A DNA stretch of 64,000 nt from UMGS1958 sp045542415 (lineage in GTDB: Bacteria > Bacillota > Clostridia > UBA1381), in contig JAZQKZ010000018.1 of assembly GCA_045542415.1 (NCBI GenBank), positions 1-64,000 on the forward strand, given 5' to 3'. The notes below the pieces were generated by a model, which was not told the origin of the DNA, searched no databases, and was given only the letters and a program-made list of their open reading frames with translations. The stretch's first letter is position 1; each line of letters opens with the position of its first letter. Positions 61,332 through 64,000 of the stretch are shown piece by piece. Position numbers and translations under genes: made by a program.

Positions 61332-61826
61332 TTATACTCCAAGCCTAAAATTGTCTATATCCAGATACTTTCCGAATTTCATTCCCACTTCACGGATTGT
61401 TCCGCAAAACTCAAAGCCGAATTTTTTATGCAGCTTTACACTCGCTTCATTACCGGAAGTAATAACCGAAACAACCGTATGAATTGTCTCATCATCTCTT
61501 GCCATGCGGATTATTTTATCCATAAGTGCTGTTGCCACTCCCTGCTTTCTGTAAGAGGGCGAAACATATACCGACAATTCTGTTGTGGTTTTATATGCTT
61601 CCTTTTCACGGTACTGTGACAGACTTGCATAACCTGCACATTCACCGCCTATTTCGGCTACAATCAAAGGATGATTTTCTATATTATGGTTGTCAAACCA
61701 CCCTCTCCACTGTGCTTCTGTTTTTGGCACTAAATCAAGAGTTGCAACTCCGTTTTCAACCTCATAATTATATATTTCAAGCAAGCTGTAAAAATCCTGC
61801 TCGCAAGCCTTTCTTATTTTCATCAT
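61332..61826 (-). CDS. GNAT acetyltransferase (PAT/YncA-like)
   Basis: 164 residues with the GNAT fold of the phosphinothricin/methionine-sulfone acetyltransferase type: IYNYEVENGVATLD near the start, acetyl-CoA-binding RKQGVATALM near 93-102, and SGNEASVKLHKKFGFEFCGTIREVG near the C-terminus. It probably acetylates an amino-acid-like amine. The start overlaps the stop of the previous GNAT gene by one base. Confidence 0.9.
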   Translation of the reverse strand: MMKIRKACEQDFYSLLEIYNYEVENGVATLDLVPKTEAQWRGWFDNHNIENHPLIVAEIGGECAGYASLSQYREKEAYKTTTELSVYVSPSYRKQGVATALMDKIIRMARDDETIHTVVSVITSGNEASVKLHKKFGFEFCGTIREVGMKFGKYLDIDNFRLGV

Positions 61827-62245
61827 TACAGCTCCTTACACATCAACACATGCGGATAGTCCTCTTCCATATACACATCACCAATGCATATATAGCCAAC
61901 CCGTTCATAAAAGCCCTTTGCTCTGAGCTGTGCCGACAGCCACACCTCTGCCGCACCGTCATTTTTTAGTTCCTTATGAGCTTCCTCCATAATTAGTCTT
62001 CCCGTACCTTTACCACGTTCCTCTTTTATCACCGCCATTCTTCCGAGCTTATATCTGCAATTTTCCTTATCGTAGAAATATCTGCATGTAGCAACAGGAA
62101 TATCGCCCTTGTATGCAATAATATGGACAGCTTCGCTGTCTGTCGTGTCAAATTCCTCTTTAAATCCCTGTTCCACAACAAATACTTTCTCGCGAATCCT
62201 CACAGATTCCTCAGGCAACACTTTGTCGAATCTTTTGAACTCCAT
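61826..62245 (-). CDS. GNAT acetyltransferase (ElaA-like)
   Basis: 139 residues. N-terminal RIREKVFVVEQGF is typical of ElaA-type GNATs, followed by acetyl-CoA-binding ERGKGTGRLIMEEA and the C-terminal AKGFYERVGYICIGDVYMEEDYPHV. Substrate unknown. First gene of the acetyltransferase-aldo/keto reductase operon; ATG follows GGGAGGAATATA. Confidence 0.9.
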   Translation of the reverse strand: MEFKRFDKVLPEESVRIREKVFVVEQGFKEEFDTTDSEAVHIIAYKGDIPVATCRYFYDKENCRYKLGRMAVIKEERGKGTGRLIMEEAHKELKNDGAAEVWLSAQLRAKGFYERVGYICIGDVYMEEDYPHVLMCKEL

Positions 62246-62275
62246 TATATTCCTCCCGAATATTCTTATATTGTA

Positions 62276-62304
62276 AGTATATCATATTTACTTTGGTTCG
62301 TCAA
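62276..62304 (-). promoter_or_regulatory. Promoter of the acetyltransferase operon
   Basis: TTGACG (62304-62299), 17-base spacer, TATACT (62281-62276). An 8-bp inverted repeat, TATTTACT/AGTAAATA (62285-62292 and 62312-62319), brackets the -35 box. Confidence 0.7.
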
Positions 62305-62336
62305 TGAAATTAGTAAATACTTTATCAAATTTCAGA

Positions 62337-62365
62337 TTGCATATTTGACTCAAACATGCTATAAT
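62337..62365 (+). promoter_or_regulatory. Promoter of the dipeptidase-rsmE operon
   Basis: TTGCAT (62337-62342), 17-base spacer, TATAAT (62360-62365). Divergent from the acetyltransferase operon. Confidence 0.8.
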
Positions 62366-62393
62366 ATTATATAGAATCATTTCGGAGGGTGTT

Positions 62394-63266
62394 ATGTTCA
62401 ATTACAGAATATTTGATGCACATTGCGATACGTTGTCATATCTGCTGGATAAAAACGAAAGCTTTGCTGACAGCAGTGCAATGCTTGACGGAAGCCGCAT
62501 GAAGCTATATGGCGAATACAATCAGATTTTTGCCTGCTTTATTTCTCCGGAATACCGGAGCTGTGCGTTAGAGAGATGTCTTAATATGATTGATCTCTTT
62601 CACAGCCAAAATATAAACGGTATTTTAAGTATTGAGGGTGCGGAAATGATAACCTCCGTTCCGATACTTCATACCCTATGCAGGCTCGGTATCAGAATTA
62701 TTGCTCTTACATGGAATCATTCAAACCATCTTGCCGGAGGTGCTGACGATGGCGACCCGACTCACGGACTTAGTACATTCGGAAAAGTGATTCTCCGTGA
62801 AATGAACAGGCTGAATGTGTTTATTGATGTATCACACCTCAATGACCGTTCTTTCTATGATATCGCCAACCTTTCATCAATGCCGATAATTGCCACACAT
62901 TCCAACTCACGCACTGTATGCAATCACCGACGAAATCTCACTGATGATATGTTTGAACGGATTAAAAACAGCGACGGTTGCGTGGGAATAAACTTTTATC
63001 CGCCGTTTTTGTCCGAACAGAGCACGGTCGGAATTGATGATATCGTACGCCATATTGAGCATTTTATGTCACTTGGCGGCGAAAATCATATAGGTATAGG
63101 TGCTGATTTTGACGGCACGGACGGACTTATGCCCGACGGAATACAGGGCTGTCAGGATACATACAAGCTTTTTGACCGACTTGCACAGCTTAATTACAGT
63201 GAATTACAAATAGAAAAGATAAGCCATAAAAATTTCAAAAGATTATTTATTGCGGAAAGGAAATAA
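62394..63266 (+). CDS. Membrane dipeptidase (M19 family)
   Basis: Zinc dipeptidase of the renal-dipeptidase type, 290 residues, probably cytoplasmic here because no signal peptide is seen. Metal and active-site residues are in DAHCDT (8-13), SIEGAE near 82, TWNHSN, DVSHLN, IATHSNSR and GIGADFDGTDG. Shorter than mammalian forms but normal for clostridial ones. ATG follows CGGAGGGTG. The next gene, rsmE, starts one base after its stop. Confidence 0.93.
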   Translation: MFNYRIFDAHCDTLSYLLDKNESFADSSAMLDGSRMKLYGEYNQIFACFISPEYRSCALERCLNMIDLFHSQNINGILSIEGAEMITSVPILHTLCRLGIRIIALTWNHSNHLAGGADDGDPTHGLSTFGKVILREMNRLNVFIDVSHLNDRSFYDIANLSSMPIIATHSNSRTVCNHRRNLTDDMFERIKNSDGCVGINFYPPFLSEQSTVGIDDIVRHIEHFMSLGGENHIGIGADFDGTDGLMPDGIQGCQDTYKLFDRLAQLNYSELQIEKISHKNFKRLFIAERK

Positions 63267-63267
63267 A

Positions 63268-64000
63268 ATGCCTAAGTTTTTTGTACCCAAGGAAAATATT
63301 AACGGTGAAAATATAATTATCAACAGCGAGGACGTTTCGCACATAACCCGTGTACTTCGCATGAGCGAGGGCGATTCTCTTTTGCTGTGCGATGGCAGAG
63401 GCTATGATTATGATGCCACTATAGTAAGCACATCACCAAAAGAAATCTTATGCCATATTACCAACACTCGAAAAAGCGATACTGAGCCTAATATAGAGGT
63501 TATACTTTTTCAGGGACTCCCGAAGGCTTCTAAAATGGAGTATATCATCCAGAAAACCACCGAGCTTGGAATTTCCAAAATTGTTCCCTGTACCTTATCA
63601 CGCTGTGTTGTAAAGCTCGAAAACGCCAAGGCGGAAGCAAAGAAAATTGAAAGATGGCAAAAAATTTCAGAGTCTGCCGCAAAGCAATCGGGACGCGGCA
63701 TCGTCCCCGAAATCGCACCTGCCGCAACACTTGACGAGGCAATCAATCAGCTTTTGGAATGCGACATTGCTTTTGCTCCATACGAGTGTGAAGACATGCA
63801 AACTCTCAAGACTGTACTCAATTCCGTTGCGCAGCCGAAAAAAATCGGATTTATCATAGGTCCTGAGGGCGGCTTTGACATAAACGAGATTGAAAAGCTC
63901 AGAAATGCCGGCATCCGCACTGTAACACTCGGAAAAAGAATTCTTCGTACCGAGACAGCAGGCGAAGCAGTACTTGCAATGACAATGTATGAGAAAGGCG
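63268..64000 (+). CDS. rsmE: 16S rRNA m3U1498 methyltransferase, C-terminus cut by window edge
   Basis: SPOUT-class methyltransferase acting on U1498 of 16S rRNA. 244 codons present, so almost full length (family about 245-250). N-terminal PUA-like part (MPKFFVPKENI, HITRVLRMSEGD) and SPOUT knot motifs IIGPEGGFDINEIEKL and TLGKRILRTETAGEA are all clear. ATG has GAAAGGAAATAAA upstream and is coupled to the dipeptidase gene. Confidence 0.97.
   Translation, partial: MPKFFVPKENINGENIIINSEDVSHITRVLRMSEGDSLLLCDGRGYDYDATIVSTSPKEILCHITNTRKSDTEPNIEVILFQGLPKASKMEYIIQKTTELGISKIVPCTLSRCVVKLENAKAEAKKIERWQKISESAAKQSGRGIVPEIAPAATLDEAINQLLECDIAFAPYECEDMQTLKTVLNSVAQPKKIGFIIGPEGGFDINEIEKLRNAGIRTVTLGKRILRTETAGEAVLAMTMYEKG

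Overview
The window looks like an ordinary chromosomal segment of a low- to mid-GC, anaerobic member of the Clostridia (Firmicutes). The evidence is a complete six-subunit Rnf complex, a superoxide reductase in place of SOD, a two-subunit-type class I fumarase subunit, CIRCE/HrcA heat-shock control, a T-box in front of thrS, a WalRK-type two-component system, strong Shine-Dalgarno sites, and many sigma-A promoters of the TTGACA-17-TATAAT type. A secreted multidomain pectate lyase and a secreted GH25 lysozyme, both with Pro/Thr-rich linkers, suggest a plant-polysaccharide-degrading gut or rumen bacterium (inference; a pectinolytic Clostridia such as Monoglobus would fit). No rRNA, tRNA, prophage, IS element or CRISPR array was seen. 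The only gap above 300 bases is the thrS leader.

Layout, left to right. 1-5.2 kb: hisS (3' end cut by the window edge), two tiny membrane proteins, a SpoVB/MurJ-type flippase, a Nudix hydrolase and a methyltransferase. 5.2-8.5 kb: an acyl-CoA ligase and a sodium:solute symporter. 8.7-11.5 kb: a coiled-coil membrane protein and a zinc-ribbon protein, divergent from three small conserved genes and superoxide reductase. 11.5-18.1 kb: rnfCDGEAB with its own promoter, preceded by apbE and a Gx-type membrane protein; ApbE probably flavinylates RnfG and RnfD. 18.3-21.7 kb: walR-walK-walI-like. 21.7-25.4 kb: fumarase beta subunit with a HAD phosphatase, a palindromic intergenic element, hisB and hisD. 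25.4-30.3 kb: dnaJ (own promoter) and hrcA-grpE-dnaK under CIRCE. 30.4-35.2 kb: purine-type permease, cysK, cysE and a DUF1015 protein, which suggests a serine-to-cysteine block. 35.4-43.5 kb: a 58-codon gene and the envelope/isoprenoid/translation cluster pyrH-frr-uppS-cdsA-dxr-rseP-ispG-aroQ-pepP. 43.6-47.7 kb: ruvA-ruvB-GH25-queA. 47.7-57.3 kb: pectate lyase, thrS with T-box leader, and a 1273-residue exported protein. 57.3-64 kb: cobO with an HD-domain gene, a fucose/arabinose-isomerase-like gene, an aldo/keto reductase, two GNAT acetyltransferases, an M19 dipeptidase and rsmE (cut by the right edge).

The most unusual item is the leader of the 1273-residue exported protein. It has a consensus promoter, a 13-bp inverted repeat beginning at the predicted transcript start, and an 11-bp potential antiterminator helix that shares bases with an intrinsic terminator placed just before the Shine-Dalgarno sequence. 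That arrangement predicts conditional termination by a leader class I do not recognise. The encoded protein has a large Ser/Thr-rich core and a conserved-looking module of unknown function. Other items worth a second look are a perfect 13-bp-arm palindrome on the -35 box between cobO/HD and the isomerase gene, a palindromic intergenic element after hisB, a lone fumarase beta subunit, and a GH25 gene inside the ruvAB-queA operon.
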